Positions 51,663-60,919 are shown, counted from the first letter of the stretch. The stretch is 64,000 nt of DNA from Segetibacter koreensis DSM 18137 (GCF_000374045.1 NZ_KB893314.1:1-64000), one strand, 5' to 3'. A program made the numbers and translations. The notes: generated by a model from the sequence alone, not told the origin.

Positions 51663-53006
51663 TTATACAGAGGCAGTACTAATAGGCTGTTGTCTTCCCT
51701 GAATTCTTCCGCTATTCATTAAACCATCATATTGCCTCATCATTAAATGAGTTTCAATTAACTGAAGTGTATCTAAAATAACAGCCACCATAATTAACAA
51801 TGACGTTCCGCCAAAAAATGACGAAAAAGTTGATGTAACACCGAGGCGTTGAGCGAAGCCTGGTAAAATTCCTACGAACGCCAGGAAAATAGCTCCAGGC
51901 AAGGTTATTTTATCCATAATGGCTCCGATATAATCCGATGTAGGCTGACCTGGTTTTACTCCGGGAATAAAACCGTTGTTGCGTTTTAAATCATCGCCCA
52001 TTTGCTTTGGATTAAAAATTAAAGCAGTATATAAGAAAGTGAAGGCAACAGTCATGACACCATAGACCACCATATACCAGAAATTGCTATGATCACCAAA
52101 TACCTTCGCGATACCTTTACCACTTTCAGTGAAGGTAAATAAAGTAGGTAAAAACATAATAGCCTGGGCAAAGATGATAGGCATTACACCTGCCATATTT
52201 ACTTTCATAGGTAAGAATTGTCTCGCGCCACCAAACTGTCGATTACCTACAATTTGTTTTGCATAGTTTACAGGTATCTTACGTACACCTTGTACAAGAA
52301 TTATTATACCCATGATAATAGCAACAAAAATTGCCATTTCAATAAGGAAAATCAATAACCCTCCACCTCCACGGGCCTGCTTCGCACCAAACTCCTGGAT
52401 AAGCGCTTGCGGAAGACGAGAAAGAATTCCGATCATGATGATGATTGAAGTTCCGTTACCTAATCCTTTGTCCTGAATTTTCTCACCCAACCACATAACG
52501 AACAAAGTACCTGCGGTCAGGGTAACAATGGTAGATAGAGCAAAAAAAGATTTGTAAGCCGGAATAATAGCTTCTGCATATCCAGGACCATTAAGATAAG
52601 CTACATAAGCACTAGCCTGAAAAGCAGTAACTATTACGGTAAGGTAACGGGTCCACTGATTAATTTTCTTACGGCCACTATCCCCTTCCTTCTGTACTTT
52701 CTGTAGCTGGGGAACAAGTATCGTCATCAGCTGCATAAAGATAGAGGCAGAAATATATGGCATAATTCCCAAAGCCAAAATGGAGGCCTGCGAAAAGGCG
52801 CCTCCGGCGAAAGTATCGAATAAGCCAAGTAAACCATTTTTAGATGCGTTTGCCTGCGCATTAGCTAGTAAATTTGGATTTATTCCTGGTAAAACAATAT
52901 GGGTACCTAAACGGTAGGTAAATAACAATGCAACTGTAACAATAATTTTACTGCGCAGCTCATCGATAGACCAGATATTCTTAAAAGTTTGAATTAATTT
53001 TTTCAC
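51663..53006 (-). CDS. secY: Protein translocase subunit SecY
   Basis: A 447-residue membrane protein with ten helices. The N-terminus KKLIQTFKNIWSIDELRSKI, LGIMPYISASIFMQLM, the helix pairs around GVRKIPVNYAKQIVGNRQFGG and the C-terminal loop QRLGVTSTFSSFFGGTSLLIMVAVILDT are typical SecY features. It forms the channel of the Sec translocon with SecE and SecG. The first codon is GTG at 53006; no ATG in frame fits better. It follows rplO in the spc-type gene order. Confidence 0.97.
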   Translation of the reverse strand: MKKLIQTFKNIWSIDELRSKIIVTVALLFTYRLGTHIVLPGINPNLLANAQANASKNGLLGLFDTFAGGAFSQASILALGIMPYISASIFMQLMTILVPQLQKVQKEGDSGRKKINQWTRYLTVIVTAFQASAYVAYLNGPGYAEAIIPAYKSFFALSTIVTLTAGTLFVMWLGEKIQDKGLGNGTSIIIMIGILSRLPQALIQEFGAKQARGGGGLLIFLIEMAIFVAIIMGIIILVQGVRKIPVNYAKQIVGNRQFGGARQFLPMKVNMAGVMPIIFAQAIMFLPTLFTFTESGKGIAKVFGDHSNFWYMVVYGVMTVAFTFLYTALIFNPKQMGDDLKRNNGFIPGVKPGQPTSDYIGAIMDKITLPGAIFLAFVGILPGFAQRLGVTSTFSSFFGGTSLLIMVAVILDTLQLIETHLMMRQYDGLMNSGRIQGRQQPISTASV

Positions 53007-53045
53007 TTGATTGAGTTGTAGGTGTTAATCTCTCTAAAAGTCAAG

Positions 53046-53068
53046 AAGACGCATCGTTGATGCGTCTT
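53046..53068 (-). promoter_or_regulatory. Perfect 10-bp hairpin between rplO and secY
   Basis: AAGACGCATC (53046-53055) and GATGCGTCTT (53059-53068) are perfect inverted repeats with a 3-base loop. The hairpin stands 40 bases before the GTG start of secY. A T-rich but interrupted stretch (CTTGACTTTT) follows on the minus strand, so it might be an attenuator, a processing site or a partial terminator. Confidence 0.55.
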
Positions 53069-53084
53069 GCAAATATCGCTAAAA

Positions 53085-53534
53085 TTATTTAACTATTTCA
53101 ACGTTTCCACCAACAGCTTCTATTGCAGCCTTTGCTTTTTCACTGATTGCATTAACTTTAAAGGTAACTGCCTTCTTTAATTCACCATTACCTAATATCT
53201 TTATAAGATCAGTTTGATTTAACAAACCGTTAATATAAAGATTTTCAGCACTGATCTCTGTAAAACCATATTTTTCAATAATATGGTCTATTTGACCAAG
53301 ATTAAGAACTTTATACTCAATACGGTGAGGATTTTTAAATCCACGTTTAGGAATTCTACGCTGAATAGGCATCTGACCACCTTCGTGAGCCATTTTGCTT
53401 TTGTATCCTGCACGACTCTGACCACCTTTATTACCCTTTGTTGATGTTCCTCCTTTACCAGAAGCTTCACCACGTCCTATTCTCTTTTCTTTATGGGTGC
53501 TACCTTTTGCTGGCTTAAGCGTATGTAATTGCAT
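53085..53534 (-). CDS. rplO: 50S ribosomal protein L15
   Basis: A 149-residue L15 with the N-terminal basic, Gly-rich part (KGSTHKEKRIGRGEASGKGG) and KMAHEGGQMPIQRRIPKRGFKNP, then the globular domain ending VGGNVEIVK. It binds 23S rRNA late in large-subunit assembly. It follows rpmD after a gap of about 100 bases and precedes secY. Confidence 0.97.
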   Translation of the reverse strand: MQLHTLKPAKGSTHKEKRIGRGEASGKGGTSTKGNKGGQSRAGYKSKMAHEGGQMPIQRRIPKRGFKNPHRIEYKVLNLGQIDHIIEKYGFTEISAENLYINGLLNQTDLIKILGNGELKKAVTFKVNAISEKAKAAIEAVGGNVEIVK

Positions 53535-53634
53535 CTTTATTAATTTTTACTTAACGGGGTTAATTCCCCTCGCTTTTTTATTAAATTATAATGAACGAAG
53601 ATTTTCGAAAAATTATTATTCTTAATCTTCAAAA

Positions 53635-53850
53635 TTATGCAGCAACCTCGTTAACGGCTGTTTCTACCGATGGAAGTTCTTCTACTTTTAACAGATGGCC
53701 TGCTCTTCTAACCATACCTAAAATTTGAGGAGTAGCTTCAACTTCAACACTTGCATTTAGCTTTTTTAAACCTAAAGCAATAACTGTTCTCTTAGCTGTT
53801 TCAGGTCTGTCAATAACACTCTTTATAAGTGTAATTCTTATCTTTTTCAT
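53635..53850 (-). CDS. rpmD: 50S ribosomal protein L30
   Basis: A 71-residue protein with the ferredoxin-like L30 core: IRITLIKSVIDRPETAKRTVIALGLKKLNASVEV, followed by MVRRAGHLLKVEEL. A short acidic tail (SVETAVNEVAA) extends the usual 60-residue form a little. It binds 23S rRNA. It lies between rpsE and rplO in the standard order. Confidence 0.96.
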   Translation of the reverse strand: MKKIRITLIKSVIDRPETAKRTVIALGLKKLNASVEVEATPQILGMVRRAGHLLKVEELPSVETAVNEVAA

Positions 53851-53937
53851 AATGAGGTCATTTATTCATTAGTCATCTTGATTTAGTTCGATGAGCGTTT
53901 CTACTTATTGAACTATCAAAAATTCACTAATGGCCAT

Positions 53938-54456
53938 TTATGCATTAAAAACTTTCTTTAGATTGATATTTCTTGTTCTTGCAACAGTAACTGGTTCCCT
54001 TAATAAAGCCAAGGCTTTAAAGGTAGCTTTTACCACGTTGTGAGGATTAGCAGAACCCAGGCTTTTTGCTAAAACGTCTGTCAAACCAGCACTCTCAAGT
54101 ACAGCACGCATACTTCCCCCAGCCAAGACACCAGTACCATGAGCTGCAGGCTTTATCAAAACTTTTGCCGCACCTTCTTTAGCCAACTGATCATGGGGAA
54201 TAGTTCCGTGCATAATTGGCACCTTGATTAGATTTTTCTTAGCATCTTCAATACCTTTAGTAATAGCTTCCTGTACTTCTTTAGCTTTACCCAGGCCGTG
54301 ACCAACTACACCTCCACCATTTCCAACAACCACTAAAGCTGAGAAACTAAAAGTACGTCCACCCTTGGTTGTTTTCACCACGCGGTTTATAGATACTACC
54401 TTCTCTTTTAGTTCCAGGTCTCCGCCCTTTACTTTATTTAAAATTGCTTTTGACAT
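53938..54456 (-). CDS. rpsE: 30S ribosomal protein S5
   Basis: A 172-residue S5. The N-terminal dsRNA-binding-like domain contains [31 protein letters not shown], and the C-terminal domain contains [19 protein letters not shown] and [15 protein letters not shown]. It is involved in decoding accuracy and mRNA entry. It follows rplR by about 30 bases. Confidence 0.97.
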   Translation of the reverse strand: MSKAILNKVKGGDLELKEKVVSINRVVKTTKGGRTFSFSALVVVGNGGGVVGHGLGKAKEVQEAITKGIEDAKKNLIKVPIMHGTIPHDQLAKEGAAKVLIKPAAHGTGVLAGGSMRAVLESAGLTDVLAKSLGSANPHNVVKATFKALALLREPVTVARTRNINLKKVFNA

Positions 54457-54486
54457 TTTATAAGATCAAAATTTAAAATTCATTAT

Positions 54487-54837
54487 TTAAAATTGCAGTC
54501 CACCTTCTCTTGCACCATCAGCAACTGCTTTAATTCTTCCATGGTAAAGATTACCACCCCTGTCAAAAACGCAGGTAGTAATACCTCTCTCAATTGCTTT
54601 ACGTGCAATAGCAGATCCTACCAGTTTACTCTTTTCGACTTTAGGAGCAGTTTGAGCGGCTATATCTTTTTCCCTTGAAGAAGCAGCAGCCAACGTGGTA
54701 CCTGTTGTATCGTCAATCAGCTGAGCGTAAATTTCAGCATTGCTTCTGAAAACAGAAAGCCGGGGTTTAGCAGCTGTACCTGATACTTTTGCGCGTATAC
54801 GGTACCTGATTTTCTGCCTTTTTATTAATTTATCCAT
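54487..54837 (-). CDS. rplR: 50S ribosomal protein L18
   Basis: A 116-residue L18. The basic N-terminus [36 protein letters not shown] and the end [32 protein letters not shown] are diagnostic. It binds 5S rRNA with L5 and attaches it to the large subunit. It has the normal place after rplF. Confidence 0.97.
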   Translation of the reverse strand: MDKLIKRQKIRYRIRAKVSGTAAKPRLSVFRSNAEIYAQLIDDTTGTTLAAASSREKDIAAQTAPKVEKSKLVGSAIARKAIERGITTCVFDRGGNLYHGRIKAVADGAREGGLQF

Positions 54838-54956
54838 TTTATTATATTTCTTCCCGATACTGCCGGGAATTTGAATTTCAATTTAGCGAATTTGACAACT
54901 AAAATTTTTTCTGTGAAGAGAGGCATTTAAAAATCTCTTCATCTTCACCCTTCAGA

Positions 54957-55511
54957 TTATTTACCGGCAGCCTTACCAGCTTTTCTACGTATAAATTCGT
55001 TAGAGTAACGAACACCTTTTCCTTTGTATGGCTCTGGCTTACGAAGGCTACGAATCTTGGCTGCGACTGCACCCAACAGTTGGTTATCAACACTCTCTAA
55101 AGTTATTTTAGGATTTTGACCTTTTTCTGTAAGTGTAGTTACCTTCAACTCCGTCGGAACGTCGAAAATGATATTATGAGAATAACCTAAAGAAAGGTCT
55201 AAAGTATTTCCTGAATTAGTTGCTTTATAACCCACCCCTACCAACTCAAGTTGCTTGGTAAATCCTTCGGTTACACCTTTAACCATATTTGAAATCAGAG
55301 AGCGATAAAGACCGTGCATAGCACGATGACGGATCTGGTCAGTTGGGCGGGTAATAAGAATTTCATTTTCTTTTACTTCCACTTTAATATCCCTGTCAAT
55401 AGCCTGTGTTAGTGTTCCTCTTGTGCCTTTAACAGTTATAACATTATTAGCTCCTACCGCTACTGTTACACCTTGTGGCAATGCAACCGGCTGTTTACCT
55501 ATACGAGACAT
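54957..55511 (-). CDS. rplF: 50S ribosomal protein L6
   Basis: A 184-residue L6 with two repeated domains. The start MSRIGKQPVALPQGV and the C-terminal signature KIRSLRKPEPYKGKGVRYSNEFIRRKAGKA are characteristic. It binds near the GTPase centre of the large subunit. The start ATG at 55511 is preceded by about 150 AT-rich bases to rpsH. Confidence 0.97.
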   Translation of the reverse strand: MSRIGKQPVALPQGVTVAVGANNVITVKGTRGTLTQAIDRDIKVEVKENEILITRPTDQIRHRAMHGLYRSLISNMVKGVTEGFTKQLELVGVGYKATNSGNTLDLSLGYSHNIIFDVPTELKVTTLTEKGQNPKITLESVDNQLLGAVAAKIRSLRKPEPYKGKGVRYSNEFIRRKAGKAAGK

Positions 55512-55668
55512 AGTTCTAGTTTGTAAATTTGTAAAAAAATATTTTGAAAATGTATGTTTAAAAGTGTTCAGTTTCCGTATAGAGAACTTAAATTATCAAT
55601 TAAACGTTACTTTATTTTAAGTGCAATTTGAAAACCATTTCCAATTTTCATATCAACACTCTGCAGCA

Positions 55669-56067
55669 TTAATACACGTAGCAAAGGACTTCTCCACCTA
55701 CGTTCTGTACTTTTGCTTCTTTATCGGTCATTACCCCCTTTGATGTAGAAATGATTGCAATACCTAAACCGTTTTTCACTCTTTCAAAATCTGCTGGTTT
55801 TGAATATTGTCTCAAACCGGGCCGACTTACTCTTTCGAGGCTGCGAATGGCGGGTATTTTTGTCTGGGCATCATACTTCAAGGCAATTTTAATTACACCT
55901 TGCTTATTATCATCCTCAAATTTATATTTAAGAATATACCCTTTATCGTAAAGGATTTCAGTAATGCGTTTTTTCAGATTGCTTGCCGGGATCTCTACTA
56001 TTCTATGATTAGCCATCTGAGCATTACGAACCCTTGTTAAAAAATCTGCTATAGGATCAGTTACCAT
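55669..56067 (-). CDS. rpsH: 30S ribosomal protein S8
   Basis: A 132-residue S8 starting at ATG 56067 (MVTDPIADFLTRVRNAQMANHR). An in-frame ATG at 56139 would add 24 unrelated residues and is rejected. The body has KYDAQTKIPAIRSLERVSRPGLRQY and the C-terminal GIAIISTSKGVMTDKEA, which is the rRNA-binding signature. S8 is a primary binder of 16S rRNA and in E. coli represses its own operon. Confidence 0.97.
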   Translation of the reverse strand: MVTDPIADFLTRVRNAQMANHRIVEIPASNLKKRITEILYDKGYILKYKFEDDNKQGVIKIALKYDAQTKIPAIRSLERVSRPGLRQYSKPADFERVKNGLGIAIISTSKGVMTDKEAKVQNVGGEVLCYVY

Positions 56068-56173
56068 TGTTTCTAAGTAATTGAAAATTAAAAATGTTAT
56101 ACAATGCGATATCCCCGATATCTTTTCTCTCACAGACATTCATCCAAACGGACAAACATCTTAAATTATTTTA

Positions 56174-56443
56174 TTACCAGCTTGCTTTTGTTACACCTGG
56201 AATCTTTCCGGCTAACGCCATATCACGAAAGATATTTCTTGATAATCCAAAGTAGCCTACATAGCCCCTTGGACGACCTGTTAACTGGCAACGATTTTTT
56301 AATCGTACAGGAGAGGCATTTTTTGGAAGCAGGTCTAATGCAGAATAGTCACCAGCTTCTTTTAAAGCAGCTCTTTTTTCAGCAAACTTCGCCACCATCT
56401 TTTCCCTTTTTCTTTGCCTGGCTTTTACAGATTCTTTTGCCAT
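56174..56443 (-). CDS. rpsN: 30S ribosomal protein S14 (zinc-free form)
   Basis: An 89-residue S14 of the longer zinc-free type: [20 protein letters not shown] at the start and [24 protein letters not shown] near the end. The two CxxC pairs of the zinc form are absent. It helps build the head of the small subunit. It stands between rplE and rpsH as usual. Confidence 0.97.
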   Translation of the reverse strand: MAKESVKARQRKREKMVAKFAEKRAALKEAGDYSALDLLPKNASPVRLKNRCQLTGRPRGYVGYFGLSRNIFRDMALAGKIPGVTKASW

Positions 56444-56478
56444 AATCGATTTAAAATTTAAAAATTCTATTACAGAAT

Positions 56479-57057
56479 TTATTGTTGATTCTCTTTTTTA
56501 ATATTTTTAAAAGGCATACCCAACTCTTTCAACAGCTCATAAGCCTCTTCATTTGTCTTAGCAGTAGTAACAAAAGTGATATCCATTCCGGTAATTTTAT
56601 TTACCTTGTCTATATCAATTTCAGGAAAAATAATTTGCTCCGTTACGCCAAGAGTATAATTTCCCCTGCCGTCAAAAGCTTTATCATTAATACCTTTAAA
56701 GTCACGTACACGTGGTAAAGAAACAGAAATTAACCTGTCGAGAAACTCATACATCTTTACTCCACGTAAGGTAACTTTAGCACCTATGGGCATATTTTTT
56801 CTTAACTTAAAATTGGAGATATCCTTTTTTGAAACTGTTGAAACTGCCTTTTGACCAGAAATGGTTGTCAGTTCGTCAACAGCAATATCAACCAGCTTTT
56901 TATCAGTCACAGCTCCGTTAACTCCACGGTTAAGGCAGATCTTTTGCAATTTAGGAGCCTGCATTAAGGATGTATATCCAAATTTTTTCATCAAAGCAGG
57001 TACAACTTCACTTCTGTACTTATCTGCTAATCTTGGTGTATAATTAGTTGTAGTCAT
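56479..57057 (-). CDS. rplE: 50S ribosomal protein L5
   Basis: A 192-residue L5. Signatures are [57 protein letters not shown] and [19 protein letters not shown]. It binds 5S rRNA and contacts the P-site tRNA. A short Lys/Asn-rich tail ([10 protein letters not shown]) follows the core. Its start overlaps the rplX stop by one base. Confidence 0.97.
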   Translation of the reverse strand: MTTTNYTPRLADKYRSEVVPALMKKFGYTSLMQAPKLQKICLNRGVNGAVTDKKLVDIAVDELTTISGQKAVSTVSKKDISNFKLRKNMPIGAKVTLRGVKMYEFLDRLISVSLPRVRDFKGINDKAFDGRGNYTLGVTEQIIFPEIDIDKVNKITGMDITFVTTAKTNEEAYELLKELGMPFKNIKKENQQ

Positions 57058-57404
57058 TATTTAATTACCTCCCCTGATTTTTTTGCGATACGAACTAACT
57101 TTCCTTCTCTACGCTCACGCTTAATTTTGGTAGCAGCGCCTGCTTTAGCATCCCATAACATTACATTACTAATGTTTACAGATGCCTCTCTTTTTACAAT
57201 ACCACCTTTAGTGTTCTGAGCACTTGGCTTAGTATGTTTTGTAACTATGTTCACACCCTCTACTACAACACGACCATCTCCTTCTTCATTATGAATAACC
57301 TCAAGTACCGTCCGTGGTTTCTTCAGGTCTTTATCATCACCGGCAATCACTATTACCTGGTCGCCTTTTTTGATGTTGTATTTAGGTTTAAATCTGTTGC
57401 TCAT
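57057..57404 (-). CDS. rplX: 50S ribosomal protein L24
   Basis: A 115-residue L24 with the KOW motif at the start ([26 protein letters not shown]) followed by [16 protein letters not shown] and [17 protein letters not shown]. It is somewhat longer at the C-terminus (AKKSGEVIK). L24 starts assembly of the large subunit. The stop codon overlaps the rplE start by one base, so translation is probably coupled. Confidence 0.96.
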   Translation of the reverse strand: MSNRFKPKYNIKKGDQVIVIAGDDKDLKKPRTVLEVIHNEEGDGRVVVEGVNIVTKHTKPSAQNTKGGIVKREASVNISNVMLWDAKAGAATKIKRERREGKLVRIAKKSGEVIK

Positions 57405-57482
57405 TTTTTTGAACCTCCGACTCTCTAAAGGGAGAGTATTTTTATTTTTATGTGACGAACTTTCTATTTTCTTTTCAGCTCC

Positions 57483-57521
57483 GTTGTGTCACTCACTTCT
57501 ACTGCTTGTTCACTACGCAAC
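57483..57521 (+). repeat. Dispersed 16-base repeat copy in rplX-rplN gap
   Basis: GTTGTGTCACTCACTT (57483-57498) is followed after 16 bases by ACGCAAC (57515-57521), the inverse of the GTTGCGT end, so a shortened element with terminal inverted repeats of 7 bases is visible. It sits in the otherwise empty 147-base gap between two ribosomal protein genes. Confidence 0.6.
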
Positions 57522-57551
57522 TTTTCCTTATTACCTTGAAGGGGTTAGGGT

Positions 57552-57920
57552 TTAAAGTACCTCTGGCGCCAGAGAAATAATTTTCATATAACCCTTATCT
57601 CTCAACTCTCTCGCTACAGGCCCAAAAATACGCGTACCTCTTGGCTCGTCAGATGCATTTAACAACACTACAGCATTGTCATCGAACCTGATATAAGAAC
57701 CATCCTTACGACGCAGTTTGTTTTTGGTACGAACTATAACAGCTTTTGATACAGTTCCTTTTTTAACGCCGGCAGCCGGCATTGCATCTTTTACGGTAAC
57801 TACAATTTTATCACCGATCCTGGCATAATCCTGTCCGGAATTACCCAAAACGCGAATACATAAAACTTCTTTTGCACCACTGTTGTCAGCTACATTTAAC
57901 CTGCTTTCCTGCTGAATCAT
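57552..57920 (-). CDS. rplN: 50S ribosomal protein L14
   Basis: A 122-residue L14. The start [26 protein letters not shown] and the signature [23 protein letters not shown] are typical, as is the end [18 protein letters not shown]. It is one of the most conserved large-subunit proteins and contacts L19 and the 16S rRNA in bridge B8. Usual order between rpsQ and rplX. Confidence 0.97.
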   Translation of the reverse strand: MIQQESRLNVADNSGAKEVLCIRVLGNSGQDYARIGDKIVVTVKDAMPAAGVKKGTVSKAVIVRTKNKLRRKDGSYIRFDDNAVVLLNASDEPRGTRIFGPVARELRDKGYMKIISLAPEVL

Positions 57921-58035
57921 TTTATTAGCTTTAGCTTTTAGCTACTAGCAATAGCTAATAGCAAATAACAAATTTGATTTCTAATATTTGCAGAGGCTTG
58001 TAGCTTATAGCTAGAAGCTTGCGGCTTTTTACACC

Positions 58036-58302
58036 TTACTTAACTTTTTCAACCACTTCAACCAATCTCCAACGCTTTGTTTTGCTTAGAGGTCTGGTTT
58101 CCATAATCTTAACCAAATCTCCTATGCTGCACTCATTTTTTTCATCATGCGCATGAAACTTAGTAGTTTTCTTTACGAACTTGCCGTACATGGGGTGCTT
58201 TACTTTTCTTTCAACAGCAACCGTAACAGTTTTATCCATTTTATTGCTGCTAACCACCCCGATCCTTATTTTACGCAAATTTCTTTCCAACATTGTAATC
58301 AT
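58036..58302 (-). CDS. rpsQ: 30S ribosomal protein S17
   Basis: An 88-residue S17 with an OB-fold: [35 protein letters not shown] and [27 protein letters not shown]. An internal ATG at 58293 gives MLERNLRK, closer to the family start. It binds 16S rRNA early in assembly. It follows rpmC by 9 bases. The gap to rplN (57921-58035) is filled with repeated TAGCTT/AAGCTA-type motifs. Confidence 0.96.
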   Translation of the reverse strand: MITMLERNLRKIRIGVVSSNKMDKTVTVAVERKVKHPMYGKFVKKTTKFHAHDEKNECSIGDLVKIMETRPLSKTKRWRLVEVVEKVK

Positions 58303-58311
58303 TATTTATGG

Positions 58312-58524
58312 TTAGACGCCTAACGCTTTTTTCTTTAATGCTGTTTTTAAACGGGCAAGATCCTTCCTTAAAGCCCGAATACTCATAGGATTTTCCAGTG
58401 GAGAAATTGCATGAGCAAATTCAAGTTTCTTTAAACGAAGCTCATCTTCCTGGATCCTTGCCTTAAGATCTGTTTCATTCAAATCTGTAAGGCTTTTATT
58501 AAAATCAAATTTCTTATTGGCCAT
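58312..58524 (-). CDS. rpmC: 50S ribosomal protein L29
   Basis: A 70-residue helical protein. LTDLNETDLKARIQEDELRLKKLEFAHAISPLENPMSIRALRKDLARLKTAL shows the two-helix L29 form with the conserved NPxxIRxxRxxIARxxT-like end. It lies at the polypeptide exit and contacts the signal recognition particle and trigger factor region. It follows rplP after about 100 bases. Confidence 0.95.
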   Translation of the reverse strand: MANKKFDFNKSLTDLNETDLKARIQEDELRLKKLEFAHAISPLENPMSIRALRKDLARLKTALKKKALGV

Positions 58525-58630
58525 CTTTATTAATTTGAAAATTTGGTAATCTGAAAATTTGAAAATGTAATGTCAGTTATTGTTTCTTCCATTATCAAAA
58601 CTTTCAAATCAACTCCTTAGCACATTTATT

Positions 58631-59050
58631 TTATGCCTGCAGCTCTCTACGGACTACAAATTTAGTTTGAATAGGAAGCTTTTGTGCAGCCAGTGAAAAT
58701 GCTGCTTTTGCAACTTCTTCAGATACGCCGTCCGCTTCGAATATTATACGTCCGGGTTGAACCACAGCCGCCCAATATTCTGGGTTACCTTTACCTTTAC
58801 CCATCCTTACCTCAGCTGGCTTGTGCGTAATAACCTTATCAGGAAAAATACGGATCCAAACATTACCTTCACGTTTCATAGAACGGGTCATAGCTTGCCT
58901 GGCAGATTCAATCTGGCGGTTAGTTAACCAAACAGAGTCTAATGCTTTCAAACCAAACGAGCCAAAGGCAAGGGTAGCTCCACGCTTTGTATCACCCTTC
59001 ATCCGGCCTTTCTGCATTTTCCTGTGCTTCGTTCTTTTTGGCTGTAACAT
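58631..59050 (-). CDS. rplP: 50S ribosomal protein L16
   Basis: A 139-residue L16. Signatures are [20 protein letters not shown] at the start and [38 protein letters not shown]. It lies near the A site and the peptidyl transferase centre. It has the usual length and order, between rpsC and rpmC. Confidence 0.97.
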   Translation of the reverse strand: MLQPKRTKHRKMQKGRMKGDTKRGATLAFGSFGLKALDSVWLTNRQIESARQAMTRSMKREGNVWIRIFPDKVITHKPAEVRMGKGKGNPEYWAAVVQPGRIIFEADGVSEEVAKAAFSLAAQKLPIQTKFVVRRELQA

Positions 59051-59153
59051 CTTTTATAATTTCTGGTTTCTAGTTCTCAGACGGGATTTACCATCCTGGA
59101 ACTTTTCAATTATTTATTATTATTTCAAAATCCTTTTCAATAATGGCGCTCAT

Positions 59154-59978
59154 TTATCTTCTGCCGCCACCACCGCCACCGCCACGGTTGTCTCTCCTGT
59201 CTCCACCGCCATGTCCACCACCACGGTTATCTCTTCTATCTCCACCTCTAAAACCACCTCTGTCATCCCCTCTGTCATCTCTTCTTCTTTCACCTGGTTG
59301 TCCTCCCTGGTCTTTTCCACCAACAAAATTTGGATTCAACTCTCTCTTTCCTAACACTTCACCTTTACAAATCCAAACCTTAATACCGATTTTACCATAT
59401 ACCGTCTGGGCAAAGACATTTGCATAGTCAATATCCATACGGAAAGTATGCAATGGAACTCGGCCTTGTTTAATTTCTTCGCTACGGGCGATTTCAGCGC
59501 CACCCAAACGGCCTCCCACTTTGACTTTAATACCTTCAGCGCCCATACGAAGTGCAGAAGCAATTGACATTTTAATAGCTCTTTTAAAATTGATACGATT
59601 TTCAATCTGACGAGCTATTGTATCTGCAACAATATTTGCATCCAGTTCAGGACGACGTATCTCCAGAATGTTGATCTGAACATCATCTTTACCGGTAAGT
59701 TTCTTCAATTCTTCTTTAATACGATCTACTTCTCCACCACCTTTACCGATAATAATACCGGGCTTAGATGTGTGAATAGTAATGATCAATTTACCTAAAG
59801 TACGTTCTATCACAATTTTTGCAATACCACCCTTATTGATACGGGCATTGAGGTAAGTTCTGATCTTATGATCCTCAATCAGCTTTCCGGCGTAATCTTT
59901 ATGATTACCATACCAGTTGCTTTCCCATCCGCGGATGATACCTAATCTTGCACCAATAGGATTTGTTTTCTGACCCAT
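59154..59978 (-). CDS. rpsC: 30S ribosomal protein S3 with Arg/Gly/Asp-rich C-terminal extension
   Basis: A 274-residue S3. The first 220 residues are canonical: [22 protein letters not shown], the KH domain with [19 protein letters not shown], and [23 protein letters not shown]. The C-terminus has an extension of roughly 50 residues made almost only of Gly, Arg, Asp and Asn, with repeated RRDNRGGG and [10 protein letters not shown] units, which resembles RGG-type RNA-binding tails. S3 lines the mRNA entry channel and has helicase activity with S4 and S5, so the tail could touch incoming mRNA; this is inference. Confidence 0.96.
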   Translation of the reverse strand: MGQKTNPIGARLGIIRGWESNWYGNHKDYAGKLIEDHKIRTYLNARINKGGIAKIVIERTLGKLIITIHTSKPGIIIGKGGGEVDRIKEELKKLTGKDDVQINILEIRRPELDANIVADTIARQIENRINFKRAIKMSIASALRMGAEGIKVKVGGRLGGAEIARSEEIKQGRVPLHTFRMDIDYANVFAQTVYGKIGIKVWICKGEVLGKRELNPNFVGGKDQGGQPGERRRDDRGDDRGGFRGGDRRDNRGGGHGGGDRRDNRGGGGGGGRR

Positions 59979-60109
59979 ATTGTTAATTTGACAATTTGAA
60001 AATTTGATAACTTGAAAATGAACTAACCAAATCTTCGGGTTCTTTATTTAGTTTTTATGACTGCAATGTGCTTTCCATTTTCAAATCTGCACATTAGCTT
60101 ATTTGCTAA

Positions 60110-60451
60110 TTATTTACTATCAACAATAATTGTAACGTGATTACTACGCTTGCGTATTCTGTAACCACGGCCCTGCGGCGCAGGACGCATACGGCGTAAA
60201 GTACGTGCTCCGTCAACAAAAATAGTTTTCACTACTAAGTTAGCATCTGCAGCTCCCGTGCCTTCATTTTTCTGCTCCCAGTTATTTATAGCACTTTTCA
60301 ACAACTTCCCCATTGGTGTAGCCGGATGTTTTGGATGATGTTCCAAAACAGCAATGGCATTCTCAACAGCCATACCACGAATGAGATCAGCCAGCAAACG
60401 CATTTTGCGTGGCGAAGTCGGATAATTCATCAATTTTGCTACTGCTTCCAT
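60110..60451 (-). CDS. rplV: 50S ribosomal protein L22
   Basis: A 113-residue L22 with [29 protein letters not shown], the loop [30 protein letters not shown] whose tip lines the exit tunnel, and the usual length. Mutations in that loop give macrolide resistance in other bacteria; the loop looks complete here. Order between rpsS and rpsC is standard. Confidence 0.97.
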   Translation of the reverse strand: MEAVAKLMNYPTSPRKMRLLADLIRGMAVENAIAVLEHHPKHPATPMGKLLKSAINNWEQKNEGTGAADANLVVKTIFVDGARTLRRMRPAPQGRGYRIRKRSNHVTIIVDSK

Positions 60452-60482
60452 TTTATATCAGTTTCCAGTTACCGGTTTCCGG

Positions 60483-60515
60483 GTTCCAGCAAGGATAACC
60501 CTTTATAGCTGGAAC
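60483..60515 (-). repeat. Hairpin in the rpsS-rplV gap
   Basis: GTTCCAGC (60483-60490) and GCTGGAAC (60508-60515) are perfect inverted repeats with a 17-base loop. The 84-base gap before rplV also shows short direct repeats of the type TTTCCAGTTACCGG/TTTCCGGGTTCC. Role unknown. Confidence 0.45.
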
Positions 60516-60535
60516 AGTTAACCCCGTAACGTAGT

Positions 60536-60805
60536 TTATTGTTTTTTGTTAGAATGTCCTTTGAAGTTGCGGGTTGGTGCAAATTCACCTAATTTATGTC
60601 CAACCATAAATTCAGTTACATAAACGGGGATGAATTTGTTGCCATTGTGAACAGCAAAAGTATGTCCCACAAAATCAGGCGTAATGGTTGAGCGGCGAGA
60701 CCATGTTTTAATAACAGACTTCTTAGCTGAACCGTCGTTAATAGCCAGCACTTTCCCTTCCAGTTTAGCTGCTACGTAAGGACCTTTTTTAATTGAACGA
60801 CCCAT
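60536..60805 (-). CDS. rpsS: 30S ribosomal protein S19
   Basis: An 89-residue S19: [21 protein letters not shown], then [54 protein letters not shown], which is the fully typical core. It stabilises the head of the small subunit and contacts tRNA. It follows rplB by about 110 bases. Confidence 0.97.
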   Translation of the reverse strand: MGRSIKKGPYVAAKLEGKVLAINDGSAKKSVIKTWSRRSTITPDFVGHTFAVHNGNKFIPVYVTEFMVGHKLGEFAPTRNFKGHSNKKQ

Positions 60806-60919
60806 ATTAGTTAATGAGTTAATTTATGAATTTGAAAATTTGAAAATGCTTTCTATTTTATTTCGACTTTGAAAACTATTTCTCCGATAAAAGGGAGAAA
60901 ACGAGCACATTTTCAAATT

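Noticed and set aside
56068-56139. Longer start for rpsH
   Set aside because: The extra 24 residues have no match to S8, and the ATG at 56067 gives the canonical S8 N-terminus.
59143-59427. Plus-strand Pro/Leu/Ser-rich frames opposite the rpsC tail
   Set aside because: They are the reverse of the Gly/Arg-rich S3 tail codons; no independent support.
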